A stretch of DNA of 42,303 nucleotides from LSUCC0057 sp048549915. Its GTDB lineage: Bacteria; Pseudomonadota; Gammaproteobacteria; Pseudomonadales; Porticoccaceae. Every line of letters starts with the position of its first letter. Within the stretch, counting starts at the first letter, position 1. This document shows positions 1 to 8,421 of this stretch, piece after piece. Where the stretch lies: positions 1-42,303 of the forward strand of contig JBLYYE010000018.1 in assembly GCA_048549915.1 (NCBI GenBank), read 5' to 3'. The notes below the pieces were generated by a model. That model saw only the letters and a program-made list of their open reading frames with translations, was not told where the DNA came from and searched no databases. The translations under genes and the position numbers were made by a program.

Positions 1-837
1 CGCGGTGAGGAAAAAAAGTTGTGTCAAAATCTAGGTGTCGCCACGGCAGACTTCGCACTGATAAACAGTAGTGCCGAGCTCGCTGAGGCGCTTGCGCAAC
101 TGGGCTATCCGGCTATCTTGAAAACTCGCCGCGAGGGTTACGATGGCAAGGGGCAGGTTTGGTTGCGCAGCGCAGAAGACCTGCCTGCTGCTGCACATCA
201 GGCAGATGCTACCGCTTGTGTGCTTGAAGCGGTGGTACCGTTTCAGCGTGAGATATCAGCAATTGCCGCGCGCAGTATTGATGGAGCCATAAGCTGCTTT
301 TCCCTGAGTGAAAACATACATCGCGAGGGGATTCTGCGTCTCACTATTAATCGTCGCAATGATTTGCAGCAGCAGCAAGCTGAACAGCTCATTGGCAGAC
401 TGATGGAGCAATTAAACTATGTCGGAGTGTTGGCGCTAGAGTTATTCGATGTGGCCGATGAGCTGCGCGTGAATGAGATGGCCCCTCGCGTTCACAATAC
501 CGGCCACTGGACTCCGGCGGGTGCCAGACATTCTCAGTTTGAAGCGCATCTACTTGCTGTTGCTGGGCGCAGCTTGCCGTCTTTGGATTGGAGCAACGAC
601 TGCGCCATGATCAACATCATAGGCGCTCTTCCCGATCAAACTGCCGTTGAGGCAGTTGCTGGCGCTTCTCTGCACCTTTACGGAAAAACGCCTCGGCCGG
701 GACGCAAGCTTGGCCATATTAATCTTGTTTTTGCTCCGCACCAGAGTCCAGCACAACGCTTGGATGAACTGCGCAAACTGTTGCGCTTAGTTGGTGAAGC
801 CGATATCGCCAACCAGCTGCAAGCAAGCTGGTTATAA
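1..837 (+). CDS. purK: PurK, N5-carboxyaminoimidazole ribonucleotide synthase (5' end outside the window)
   Basis: ATP-grasp enzyme of purine biosynthesis: uses ATP and bicarbonate to carboxylate AIR to N5-CAIR, the substrate of PurE. The frame is open from base 1 (R-G-E-E-K-K-L-C-Q), so the gene starts upstream. About 278 residues are present against roughly 355-370 in the family, so the N-terminal 80-90 residues (pre-ATP-grasp domain) are missing. Visible signatures are the ATP-grasp segment K-T-R-R-E-G-Y-D-G-K-G-Q, the E-x-V-V-P-F-Q-R-E-I-S motif, and the metal/substrate loop N-E-M-A-P-R-V-H-N-T-G-H-W-T. The C-terminal domain ends in a G-K-x-P-R-P-G-R-K-L-G-H-I-N motif typical of PurK. An internal TTG at 19 is not the real start. 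purE is presumably just upstream (inference). Confidence 0.95.
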   Translation, partial: RGEEKKLCQNLGVATADFALINSSAELAEALAQLGYPAILKTRREGYDGKGQVWLRSAEDLPAAAHQADATACVLEAVVPFQREISAIAARSIDGAISCFSLSENIHREGILRLTINRRNDLQQQQAEQLIGRLMEQLNYVGVLALELFDVADELRVNEMAPRVHNTGHWTPAGARHSQFEAHLLAVAGRSLPSLDWSNDCAMINIIGALPDQTAVEAVAGASLHLYGKTPRPGRKLGHINLVFAPHQSPAQRLDELRKLLRLVGEADIANQLQASWL

Positions 838-929
838 CCATCTAGCTGAAGTGCAACCCAAGCAGACAGTGTCCTTTTTGTTCTAGATGCGAGCTGTTAT
901 CATTTAATTGACTTTCGCTTTAGGAGAAC

Positions 930-1877
930 ATGGTGTCAGACCCCATCATTTTATTCTTTATCTTCGGAATTTTTGCCGGTTTGGTGCGCTCGGAGCTGCG
1001 ACTTCCCAGTGCAATCTATGATTTTTTAAGTCTCATTCTGCTGCTTGCCATTGGCTTGAAAGGTGGTATTGAATTGGCTAAACAGCCTTTTTTATCACTG
1101 GCACCGCAAATAGCGGCTGTTTTTCTGATGGGGTTATTGCTGCCTCTGATCGCCTTCCCACTACTGCGCCTGGCAGGCAAATTTAATCGCGCCGACGCCG
1201 CATCGATCGCAGCGCACTACGGCTCGGTAAGTGTAGGTACATTTGCTGTGGCTATCGCCTACATGAATAGCCGCGGCATCAGCTATGAAGAGCACATAAC
1301 GCTATTGTTGGTTGTATTAGAAATTCCCGCAATTTTAGTCGGTATTTTGCTGGCTCGAGGGCTGAACAAACAGACTCGCTGGGGCACAGTTACGCATGAA
1401 ATTTTTGCTGGCAAAGGGGTCATTCTACTGCTGGGCGGTCTCGCGATTGGTTGGATAGCTGGGCCGGCAGGCGTTGAGCCCATTGCGCCGTTCTTTTTTG
1501 ATCTTTTCAAAGGCGTTCTGGCGCTTTTTTTGCTTGAAATGGGTGTAATCACCGCCTCTAAACTAGGCTCTTTGCGTCGCTACGGTCTATTTATTGTTTT
1601 ATTCGGTATCGGCATGCCCCTTTTTTCCGCCCTTATAGGTGCCTCGCTCGCCATTTTATTAGGTTTTTCGACCGGAGGCGTGTCTATGCTGGCTACCCTA
1701 GCAGCAAGTGCTTCTTACATAGCAGTGCCTGCTGCAATGCGTATTTCCGTGCCCGAAGCCAACCCTACTCTCTCTTTGGCAGCCTCTTTAGGTGTGACAT
1801 TCCCATTCAATGTCTTGGTCGGTATACCGCTTTACTATGACTTAGCTGTCCGTCTGCAAACAGCCTTTGGAGCATAA
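930..1877 (+). CDS. sbtA: SbtA-family sodium-dependent bicarbonate transporter
   Basis: 315-residue integral membrane protein of the Sbt_1 (former DUF897) family, whose characterised cyanobacterial member SbtA imports bicarbonate with sodium. About ten hydrophobic segments fill the sequence. The N-terminal F-G-I-F-A-G-L-V-R-S-E-L-R-L-P and the L-A-I-G-L-K-G-G-I-E-L segment are family hallmarks. It is somewhat shorter than cyanobacterial SbtA (about 370). The ATG at 930 follows a clear ribosome site, TAGGAGA at 921-927. The next gene is an SbtB-like PII protein starting one base after this stop, which strongly supports the assignment. In a heterotroph the bicarbonate could feed carboxylases such as the upstream PurK (inference); substrate specificity cannot be read from sequence. 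Confidence 0.88.
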   Translation: MVSDPIILFFIFGIFAGLVRSELRLPSAIYDFLSLILLLAIGLKGGIELAKQPFLSLAPQIAAVFLMGLLLPLIAFPLLRLAGKFNRADAASIAAHYGSVSVGTFAVAIAYMNSRGISYEEHITLLLVVLEIPAILVGILLARGLNKQTRWGTVTHEIFAGKGVILLLGGLAIGWIAGPAGVEPIAPFFFDLFKGVLALFLLEMGVITASKLGSLRRYGLFIVLFGIGMPLFSALIGASLAILLGFSTGGVSMLATLAASASYIAVPAAMRISVPEANPTLSLAASLGVTFPFNVLVGIPLYYDLAVRLQTAFGA

Positions 1878-1878
1878 T

Positions 1879-2181
1879 ATGAGTCTAAAAATTAAAAGTC
1901 TTGTGACCATAGTCACCGAAGCATCGTTAGAGTCTGCAATTTGCAAGCAGTTGGGGCGACTTGGCGCCAGTGGCTACACCATCACCGATGCTCGCGGCAA
2001 GGGCAGCCAGGGCCAGCGTGGAGGTGGTTGGGATGCAGATAGCAATATCCGCATCGAGGTAATCTGCAACGAAACGGTAGCACAAGCCATTACCGATTTT
2101 GCCCAAAGCGAGTACTTTGATAACTTTGCCATGGTAGTTTACTCGCACTCAGTATCAGTGGCGCGCACCAATAAATTTTAA
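1879..2181 (+). CDS. sbtB: SbtB-like PII-family regulator of the bicarbonate transporter
   Basis: A 100-residue PII-like trimeric signalling protein. In cyanobacteria SbtB binds adenine nucleotides and inhibits SbtA. The sequence has the PII fold pattern: a first strand K-S-L-V-T-I-V-T-E, a helix E-S-A-I-C-K-Q-L-G-R-L-G-A-S-G-Y-T, then a flexible T-loop region G-K-G-S-Q-G-Q-R-G-G-G-W. The C-terminal redox cysteine motif of some cyanobacterial SbtB proteins is missing. I chose the ATG at 1879, preceded by GGAG at 1869-1872 and one base after the sbtA stop; an in-frame TTG at 1867 would overlap sbtA and add four residues. The tight spacing implies translational coupling and 1:1 function with SbtA. 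Confidence 0.85.
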   Translation: MSLKIKSLVTIVTEASLESAICKQLGRLGASGYTITDARGKGSQGQRGGGWDADSNIRIEVICNETVAQAITDFAQSEYFDNFAMVVYSHSVSVARTNKF

Positions 2182-2196
2182 TTTCCTGGAATCACT

Positions 2197-3054
2197 ATGA
2201 AAATCGCTCGCCTAAATGACCGCGCAATCTGTCTTTCTGCATAAGGCCACTTTGACATAGCTGTCAGTTCCAGCGGGAGATTTCCCTCTGATGTTGACGA
2301 TCTCGCGCCACTTTGGCAGGAACTTGAAGCGTGGCTAAGTGACAATAACCCCAACTGCACCGATACCCGTGGAAGCAATTATTTTGCCAACCATCTTCAC
2401 GAGCTGCATGCACCACTGTTAAAACCCAGGCAAATTTTTGCTGTGGGCCTCAATTACCCTGCGCACACGGCCGAGGTGGCCTCTGCCGCACCCAGCAGCC
2501 CGGTAATTTTCACTAAATTTAGCTCCAGTATTGCCGGCCCAGGTGATAGCGTGACCCTGCCCCCGGGTGGCGGTGTCGACTGGGAGGTTGAGTTGGTCGC
2601 AATGGTTGCTCGGGGTGGACGCAATATCCCCAAAGAGCGCGCATTGGATGCCATCGGTGCTTACTGTATTGGCCAGGATATTTCAGAACGCCATGCACAG
2701 ATGGGCGGTCCAGCACCTCAGTTTAGCCTGGCAAAAAGCCATGCTGGCTTTGCGCCAATCGGTCCTTGGTTGACCAGTTCTGCTGCCATTGAAAACATAG
2801 ACGAACTGACCCTGCAAAGCCATATAGACGATGAGCAGATGCAAATAGGTCGTGTCGATCAGATGCTGTTCGATCTGCCCACATTAGTTGCTTATCTCTC
2901 GAGTATTGTCGAACTCTTCCCTGGCGATCTCATTTTTACTGGAACCCCAGATGGCGTCGGCATGTCGAGAAAGCCGCCGCGTTTTCTGACTGCTGGCGAA
3001 ACTCTCCACTCCAGCATCAGCCAGTTAGGCATTTTAGCTAACCCCCTGCGCTAG
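2197..3054 (+). pseudogene. Fumarylacetoacetate-hydrolase-family protein, interrupted by an in-frame TAA
   Basis: The frame starting at ATG 2197 hits TAA at 2242-2244 (codon 16) and then runs open to the stop at 3054. The residues on both sides read as one FAH-family protein: the post-stop part begins G-H-F-D-I-A-V and continues into K-P-R-Q-I-F-A-V-G-L-N-Y-P-A-H-T-A-E, the conserved FAH entry motif. Catalytic-domain features are present: D-W-E-V-E-L (metal-ligand acidic residues), Y-C-I-G-Q-D-I-S-E-R, the K-S-H/G-F-A-P-I-G-P segment, and F-T-G-T-P-D-G-V-G. Family members hydrolyse or decarboxylate acyl-pyruvates. A GTG at 2443 could give a 203-residue product, but it starts inside the conserved motif and would be truncated. 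Either a real nonsense mutation or a base error (for example CAA to TAA). Confidence 0.8.
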
Positions 3055-3102
3055 TCCTTACCGCGCTGCGGCTGCACACCCACTCCAGGGCCTTAAACTC
3101 TG

Positions 3103-3132
3103 GCATTATAGTTGACTAGTCAACTATAATGC
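3103..3132. promoter_or_regulatory. Perfect 30-bp palindrome with embedded TATAAT: probable MarR-family operator/promoter of emrAB-marR
   Basis: All 15 base pairs of the two arms match, centred on CTAG, with core GTTGACTAGTCAAC at 3111-3124. A consensus -10 hexamer TATAAT lies at 3125-3130 on the + strand and its mirror on the - strand at 3105-3110. No good -35 was found at 16-18 bases. The site sits 30 bases upstream of the chosen emrA start, and the operon's third gene encodes a MarR-type repressor. MarR-family proteins such as MexR bind palindromes with GTTGA/TCAAC half-sites, so this is the expected autoregulatory operator (inference). Confidence 0.75.
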
Positions 3133-3161
3133 TCAGATCGCAAAATCGCAGAGGGTCTACA

Positions 3162-4301
3162 ATGGCTAACAGCCGCACACGCCGAAGAAATATCATCGTT
3201 TTTATTGTTGTTGTTGGACTGGCTGCGGCTGCGGCTTACTTTCACCACTGGCGCTATGGTCAGTGGTTAATCGAGACTGAAAATGCTCAAGTGGGTGGAG
3301 ATATAGTCAAAGTCTCCGCTTTAACAGGTGGCTCGGTCGCCTCATTGGAAGTTGAGCAAGGTGATTATGTCTTTGCCGGAGAGGTTCTTATTACGCTGGC
3401 TAACAATGATGCGACAGCCAACTATGAGCAAGCACTAGCAGCTCTGCAGATGGCGGTACAGGAGGTTTCAGCACTCGCGGCCAAGCGCAATGCCCAGCAT
3501 GCAGAAATGACGCGGATGACTGAAAAATACACCAACAGTCAACGCGAACATCTGCGCCGTATCTCACTGGCGGCCGACGGCCTTCTCTCTGACGAATCGC
3601 TCGCAGCCAGTGAGAGCCGCGTTATTCAAAATGGCGCCGCTCTGGCAACTGCCACCGCTCAACTGACAGAAGTCGAGCGCCGCCTGGGCTCACTTCCTCT
3701 GCGTGATCACCCGCAAATTACCCTTGCCAGCCAGCAGCTCCGACTGGCAGCGTACCGCCTTAACAAACACCAAGTCCGCGCACCTGTCAGTGGCTATATT
3801 GCCAAGCGCTATGCCAATCCTGGTCAAATGATTGAGGCTGGATCGCCACTGTTTACTCTCAGCGACCCCGTCCAGCGCTGGGTGGAAGCTAATTTTAAAG
3901 AGGATCAGCTGCGCAACTTGCGCATCGGTCAGCCGGTAGTCATTTATTCAGATCTCTACGGCAAAGAGATAGAGTTTACAGGCGTTGTTGCTGGACCAGC
4001 GCTAGCGACAGGCGCTGCATTTGCGCTGCTGCCCGCCCAGAACGCCACTGGCAACTGGGTTAAAATTCTCCAACGCGTACCGGTGAGAATTGAATTTTCC
4101 CCTCCAGTTAGTGCCGACACCCCCCTTCCTGTTGGTGCCTCTTTACACGTCTCGGTGGACAGTCATGATCGCACAGGAGCGCGGCTCTCGGATCCCACCC
4201 AGGCTCGTCAGTTGCGTCGCGCTGCGCGCAAGCAGATAGACTACAGTGGCGATGTAGAGCAAGTGATCGCCGATTTGATTGAGCAACAGTTGCTTCAATG
4301 A
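3162..4301 (+). CDS. emrA: EmrA/HlyD-type membrane fusion protein of a multidrug efflux pump
   Basis: 379-residue periplasmic adaptor linking the inner-membrane EmrB pump to an outer-membrane channel. One N-terminal transmembrane segment (about residues 10-26) is followed by the conserved T-E-N-A-Q-V-G-G-D-I-V lipoyl half-motif. A coiled-coil hairpin spans roughly residues 85-185. The second lipoyl half reads R-A-P-V-S-G-Y-I-A-K-R-Y-A-N-P-G-Q, and a beta-barrel with W-V-E-A-N-F-K-E-D-Q-L typical of EmrA follows. I chose the ATG at 3162 because GAGGG at 3151-3155 precedes it at proper spacing. An ATG at 3129 lies within the promoter palindrome, upstream of the likely transcription start. The stop overlaps the emrB start by four bases (ATGA). 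No outer-membrane TolC partner is encoded here. Confidence 0.9.
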   Translation: MANSRTRRRNIIVFIVVVGLAAAAAYFHHWRYGQWLIETENAQVGGDIVKVSALTGGSVASLEVEQGDYVFAGEVLITLANNDATANYEQALAALQMAVQEVSALAAKRNAQHAEMTRMTEKYTNSQREHLRRISLAADGLLSDESLAASESRVIQNGAALATATAQLTEVERRLGSLPLRDHPQITLASQQLRLAAYRLNKHQVRAPVSGYIAKRYANPGQMIEAGSPLFTLSDPVQRWVEANFKEDQLRNLRIGQPVVIYSDLYGKEIEFTGVVAGPALATGAAFALLPAQNATGNWVKILQRVPVRIEFSPPVSADTPLPVGASLHVSVDSHDRTGARLSDPTQARQLRRAARKQIDYSGDVEQVIADLIEQQLLQ

Positions 4302-5875
4302 GTGCCAGTGCCGCTCTCAACGAGCAGAACGCTACAGATTTGAGCGCCGTAGCAATGCCGCGAGGCCAGTTGATTATCTGTTGCACGGCGATTATTGCCG
4401 CCAACTTTATGAATATTCTCGACACCACGATTATTTCGGTGGCACTGCCCTCTATAACCGGCAGTCTTTCGGCAACTCCCGCGCAAGGCACATGGATCTA
4501 TACCATTTACGCAGTCTGCATGGCAGTGATGCTACCCTTGAGTGGGTGGATCACCCAACGTTTTGGCGAGGCGCGAGTCTTCATTTTTTCAGTCGCCATG
4601 TTTACTGCAACCTCTTGGATGTGCGGGTTGGCGCCTACCTTCGACAGTCTAATTTTGATTCGTGCTCTGCAAGGTATTGCCGCTGGAATGATGATGCCTC
4701 TCACGCAAACTCTTCTCTTGAGGGTTATGCCCGGGTCCCCCTCTTTAGCCATGTCTCTGTGGTCGATGACTGCAGCGGTACCGCCGATTCTTGGACCGAT
4801 CGCTGGCGGGATAATTACCGACAATTTTGGCTGGGAGTGGATTTTTTATATCAATATTCTCCCGGGATTGCTGATTATTCCCGTCGCTTGGCGTTATTTA
4901 TTACCGCTTGGTAATGCGCCCAAAAAAATCCCTGTCGACGTGGTCGGGCTGGTGACGTTAATTGCCGGAGTAATCTGCTTACAACTTGTTCTTGATCAAG
5001 GCCATGAGAAAGATTGGTTTTCATCATCCTTGATTGTCTCGCTGGCGATCGCTGCATTTATACTTTTGGGGCTTTTTTGGCTGTGGGAGCGCGGTGAGGA
5101 GCATCCGATTACTCAGCTCTCAGTCTTTGCTATTCCCTCTTTTACCATTGCGACCATGATCATAGCGGCGTTTACTATTCCGTTTATGGCCATCATGCTG
5201 CTGCAATCGATATGGATGCAGACCACAATGGGGCTCACTGCGACCTGGGCTGGCTACATCGGCGCCCCTATGGCCATGGTGCCGCTGCTGCTAATGCCTT
5301 TTCTTGGCCACCGGCTCAATGATGTAAATCCCAGAATTCCAATGGTTTTTGGTTTGTTGCTCTTTTCAATGGGGATATTTCTAAACAGTTACTGGAGCAA
5401 TCAGACCGATGCAGTGCATCTAGTCTATGCTCGTATGTTGATGGGCTTGGGTATGCCATTTGTTTTCGCGCCGACTATGGCACTCGTTTACCGAGACGTC
5501 CCGCAAGCCCTCTTCTCGTCTGCTTCGGGTCTGTTCAACTTTGTCCGCATGCTCGCTGCCAGTATGGGCACGGCGCTGGTCCTTAGCGTCTGGCAGAACC
5601 GCATGAGCCACCAGCGCAGCTACTTGAGCGAATCTCTCTATCAGGGCAATCCTCAGCTCGACAGCTCGCTATCCATGCTGGAAGGTTTGGGAATGACAGA
5701 GCTGCAGTCGTTTGCGCTGCTGGAACAAGCGCTGGCTCGCGAGGTCTCCACGCTAGGTATCAATGATATGTTTGTTTTCTGCGCTCTACTCACATTTTGT
5801 ATTAATTTTTTGGTCTTGTTAGTGCCCAAAGAGCCGGCCTCAGCAGCGGGACCCAGCGAGGCTATGCATGGCTGA
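4298..5875 (+). CDS. emrB: EmrB/QacA-type MFS drug:proton antiporter (DHA2, 14 TM)
   Basis: 525-residue major-facilitator exporter, the length expected for DHA2-family pumps with 14 transmembrane segments. The first segment carries L-D-T-T-I-I-S-V-A-L-P (motif D1 of the family), and the motif C region reads P-I-L-G-P-I-A-G-G-I-I-T-D. The motif A-like loop W-I-T-Q-R-F-G-E-A-R follows TM2. It works with EmrA to move hydrophobic toxic compounds out using the proton gradient; substrates cannot be predicted. Translationally coupled to emrA (ATGA overlap at 4298-4301). Its last codons overlap the start of the marR gene by eight bases. Confidence 0.92.
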   Translation: MSASAALNEQNATDLSAVAMPRGQLIICCTAIIAANFMNILDTTIISVALPSITGSLSATPAQGTWIYTIYAVCMAVMLPLSGWITQRFGEARVFIFSVAMFTATSWMCGLAPTFDSLILIRALQGIAAGMMMPLTQTLLLRVMPGSPSLAMSLWSMTAAVPPILGPIAGGIITDNFGWEWIFYINILPGLLIIPVAWRYLLPLGNAPKKIPVDVVGLVTLIAGVICLQLVLDQGHEKDWFSSSLIVSLAIAAFILLGLFWLWERGEEHPITQLSVFAIPSFTIATMIIAAFTIPFMAIMLLQSIWMQTTMGLTATWAGYIGAPMAMVPLLLMPFLGHRLNDVNPRIPMVFGLLLFSMGIFLNSYWSNQTDAVHLVYARMLMGLGMPFVFAPTMALVYRDVPQALFSSASGLFNFVRMLAASMGTALVLSVWQNRMSHQRSYLSESLYQGNPQLDSSLSMLEGLGMTELQSFALLEQALAREVSTLGINDMFVFCALLTFCINFLVLLVPKEPASAAGPSEAMHG

Positions 5876-6296
5876 TATTGATATGGTCACGCTGGCGCGG
5901 CGTTTTGCCCTGTTGCCCAGGCTGCTTTCAAAAAGGTTAGACAGCCAGTTAGAGCCATTTGATGTCGCGGTGGGTAGCTACCCCTATCTGCTCGCGGTCT
6001 TTTACAACCGCGGCTGTTCTGGACAACTCATCGCTGACAAGTTACGCACCGATAAAGCGGCCGTTGCCCGTGCACTGCAGAAACTTTTAGCCGGCGGATA
6101 CTTGTTGCGCCACAAGAGCCCTCAAAATGCACGTCAGTGGCAGCTATTTTGCACGGAGAAAGGCGAGGAAATTTGTCGCCACGTAGAGGAGCTTGTGCGC
6201 GCCGAGTTAGATGAAATGATGCAGCCATTGAACGACCAACAAAAACAGCAACTCGCTGAGATCATGAGCCTGCTAGTGGCAATCGATCAACGCTGA
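5868..6296 (+). CDS. MarR-family transcriptional regulator of the efflux operon
   Basis: 142-residue winged-helix repressor. After an N-terminal dimerisation helix, the HTH reads C-S-G-Q-L-I-A-D-K-L-R-T-D-K-A-A-V-A-R-A-L-Q-K-L. It is followed by the wing and the C-terminal dimer helix with many E, Q and L residues. MarR proteins sense small phenolic or hydrophobic ligands and derepress pumps. The gene is the third cistron of emrAB-marR (its ATG overlaps the emrB 3' end), so its own product would close a negative feedback loop on the palindrome at 3103-3132 (inference). A second in-frame ATG lies at 5883. It converges with nhaC, 22 bases away. Confidence 0.88.
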   Translation: MADIDMVTLARRFALLPRLLSKRLDSQLEPFDVAVGSYPYLLAVFYNRGCSGQLIADKLRTDKAAVARALQKLLAGGYLLRHKSPQNARQWQLFCTEKGEEICRHVEELVRAELDEMMQPLNDQQKQQLAEIMSLLVAIDQR

Positions 6297-6318
6297 CAGA
6301 TCAGTTGATCTGGCGCTA

Positions 6319-7754
6319 TCAGCTCACCTGCTGATCTGCCTCAAGTGGCAGAGTAAATTTATTAGTGGCAGCGAAAACGACGCTCAGCAGTGGAGATATC
6401 CAGCAGGCAAAAGCGAGCGGTATGTAGAGAAGATTTTCAATGTTGCCCTCAGCAATGCCCAGCCCCAACGCGCCAATCACAACAGAGCCACCCGCATTCC
6501 AGGGCACTAGAGGTGAGATTAGAGTCCCCCCTTCCTCTACTGCTCGCGATAAATTGAGCTTAGAGTAGCCCTGCTTGACGTATTCAGGGGCAAACATGCG
6601 CCCAGGTAAGCTTATCGATAGGTAGGGGTCGCCGGCGACCAAGTTGGTTGCCATGGCCGTGCCTATTGCTGAGGTCTGCAAGCGCAGGAAAGATTTAGAT
6701 GAGCGCAAAATGGACTCAACAATAGTCTCCAGGCAGCGAGTTCGCTCCAGTGCGCCACCGAAGCCAAGCGATATCATGACCAGGGTGATCACCCATGTCA
6801 TCGACTGAATGCCCCCTCTTCCCAGCAGTGAGTCGATATCGACTACCCCGGTATTGATCTCATAACCACTTTGCATATATCGAAAGGCGTCTTCTACAGA
6901 GACACCCTGAGTAGCTACCGCCAATACGGCCCCAGCGACGACCCCGACAAACAGAGATGGCAATGTCGGCATTTTGGAAACAGAACAAAACAGTACTAAC
7001 GCGGGCGGCAGCAACAGCCATGGCGTCAAATTGAAGTTATTGGCAATTCCTTGGGTGATGAGAGTGATACGCGAGAGATCAGCAACTTCAAAATTGCCGC
7101 CCTCAATGCCAATAAATAGATACAAAAAGCGATGGCCATAGCCGGCACAGTAGTCGGCAGCATATTGCGGATATGATCAAAGAGATTGACCCCGATGACC
7201 GCCGGCGCGAGATTGGTAGTATCCGAGAGCGGCGACATTTTGTCGCCAAAAAAAGCGCCTGAGACCACCGCTCCCGCTGTCCAATATATGGGGATATTAA
7301 ATCCAACCCCAATTCCGACCAGCGCTAGGCCGACCGTGCTTACAGTGCCCCATGAGGTACCCAAAGAAACAGACACCACTGAGCAGAGCAACATGCTGGC
7401 AGCTAAAAAGATCTCTGGATTGAGCGTATTGAGGCCGTAGTAAATGAGAATAGGTACAGTGCCACTGGCAATCCAGATGCCCACTATCATGCCAACCAGC
7501 ATTAAAATGGCGATAGCTTGCAGGGCTGCGCGCACGGTGTGCAATATGCCGTCTTCGATGTCGGCCCAGACGTAGCCGCGCAGGCGCGCCAAAATTGCCG
7601 TAATAGCGATACCGAAAACCAGAGGGATGTGAGGCGTGAAATCCCCGAACACAAGGAGTTGTACCGCCAGCACTGATAGAGTCAGAACGATCGGCAGCAG
7701 TGCCAAGAATAGTGTTGGTTTGCTACCGTAGTCGCGCTCTGGGGTCATGGGCAT
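6319..7754 (-). pseudogene. nhaC: NhaC-type Na+/H+ antiporter, reading frame broken by a one-base shift
   Basis: Two overlapping frames together encode a complete NhaC antiporter of about 478 residues. The upstream part (7754 to about 7123) carries the diagnostic G-A-F-F-G-D-K-M-S-P-L-S-D-T-T-N-L-A-P motif, and the downstream part (about 7125 to 6319) the remaining membrane helices. The frames join at a homopolymer (AAAAA on the + strand at 7123-7127, UUUUU in the mRNA). Adding one U gives a seamless A-I-A-F-L-Y-L-F-I-G-I-E. As it stands, the first frame reads off into about 28 foreign residues. A second ATG at 7748 has better spacing from AAGGA than 7754. The gene lies 37 bases downstream of soxG on the same strand and may be part of that operon. 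A sequencing indel, a true pseudogene, or -1 slippage on U5 are all possible. Confidence 0.85.
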
Positions 7755-7791
7755 ATCCTTGGTTTATCGGCCACTCCTTGGCGCTTATTTT

Positions 7792-8421
7792 TTAACAGCG
7801 TTGATAAGTTACGCCATATTCCTGACCGGCATCTACCAGCCACATCCATAGATAGTCGGCAAAACTGCGGCGCAGGATTAACTCAAAGCTCTCTTCGCCA
7901 GTTCTGCACAGCTGTAGCTGGGTTTTGGCCAGAACAGTCCCTACCACTTTGCCAACAGGTAAATTTCGCAAGCTGACATCGTAAGGTGTCGATTTGCGAA
8001 GAACATTCTCTGCGTTACTGCCGCTCAGTGCAACCAGCGTCTGACCACCGCTGACATCTGAGATAGAGAAATGGCCCTCTAACTGACTGCGCAGCTGCTC
8101 TTCAATGGACCGCGCACTATCTGCTGCGATGATCAACCACTCATCGGGTGACTGCCAGCGGATCTTTACACTGTCAGAGTGTGAAGAGCTGCAAGGTTGC
8201 AGCGGCAAAGGTATGCCGAGCACAGTTTCTACACCGGCAGTGAAGGCGCTATCAGAGGCGTTGCCGCGCAGAATCAGGTGGCTGAGCCCGGGCAACTCTG
8301 CAACCGTTAAAGTCGCAGCGCCGGTCGGTTCAGCTAATCTGACTAGATCGACATGGTGCAGCGGCGACTCAAAGCGGGGCATCGCGCTGTTTGCTGGGTT
8401 TGATGGCGTGGACTCAGACAT
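7792..8421 (-). CDS. soxG: Sarcosine oxidase gamma subunit
   Basis: 209-residue gamma subunit of heterotetrameric sarcosine oxidase, which oxidatively demethylates sarcosine to glycine, with tetrahydrofolate accepting the C1 unit. It resembles the family in the middle and C-terminal parts: W-Q-S-P-D-E-W-L-I-I, then a stretch ending I-S-D-V-S-G-G-Q-T. The V-L-R-K-S-T-P-Y-D-V and F-A-D-Y-L-W-M-W-L-V-D-A-G segments are also typical. It has no cofactor-binding motif, as expected for this structural subunit. The start overlaps the end of soxA by eight bases, and the order B-D-A-G is the usual one. Confidence 0.92.
   Translation of the reverse strand: MSESTPSNPANSAMPRFESPLHHVDLVRLAEPTGAATLTVAELPGLSHLILRGNASDSAFTAGVETVLGIPLPLQPCSSSHSDSVKIRWQSPDEWLIIAADSARSIEEQLRSQLEGHFSISDVSGGQTLVALSGSNAENVLRKSTPYDVSLRNLPVGKVVGTVLAKTQLQLCRTGEESFELILRRSFADYLWMWLVDAGQEYGVTYQRC

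Noticed and set aside
4279..4914. 211-residue + strand open frame overlapping emrB
   Set aside because: Out-of-frame shadow of emrB, which has full family support.
6300..6336. Two small hairpins between marR and nhaC as a terminator
   Set aside because: Stems of six to seven pairs without a following T run; ATCAGC/GCTGAT overlaps the nhaC end. Not convincing.
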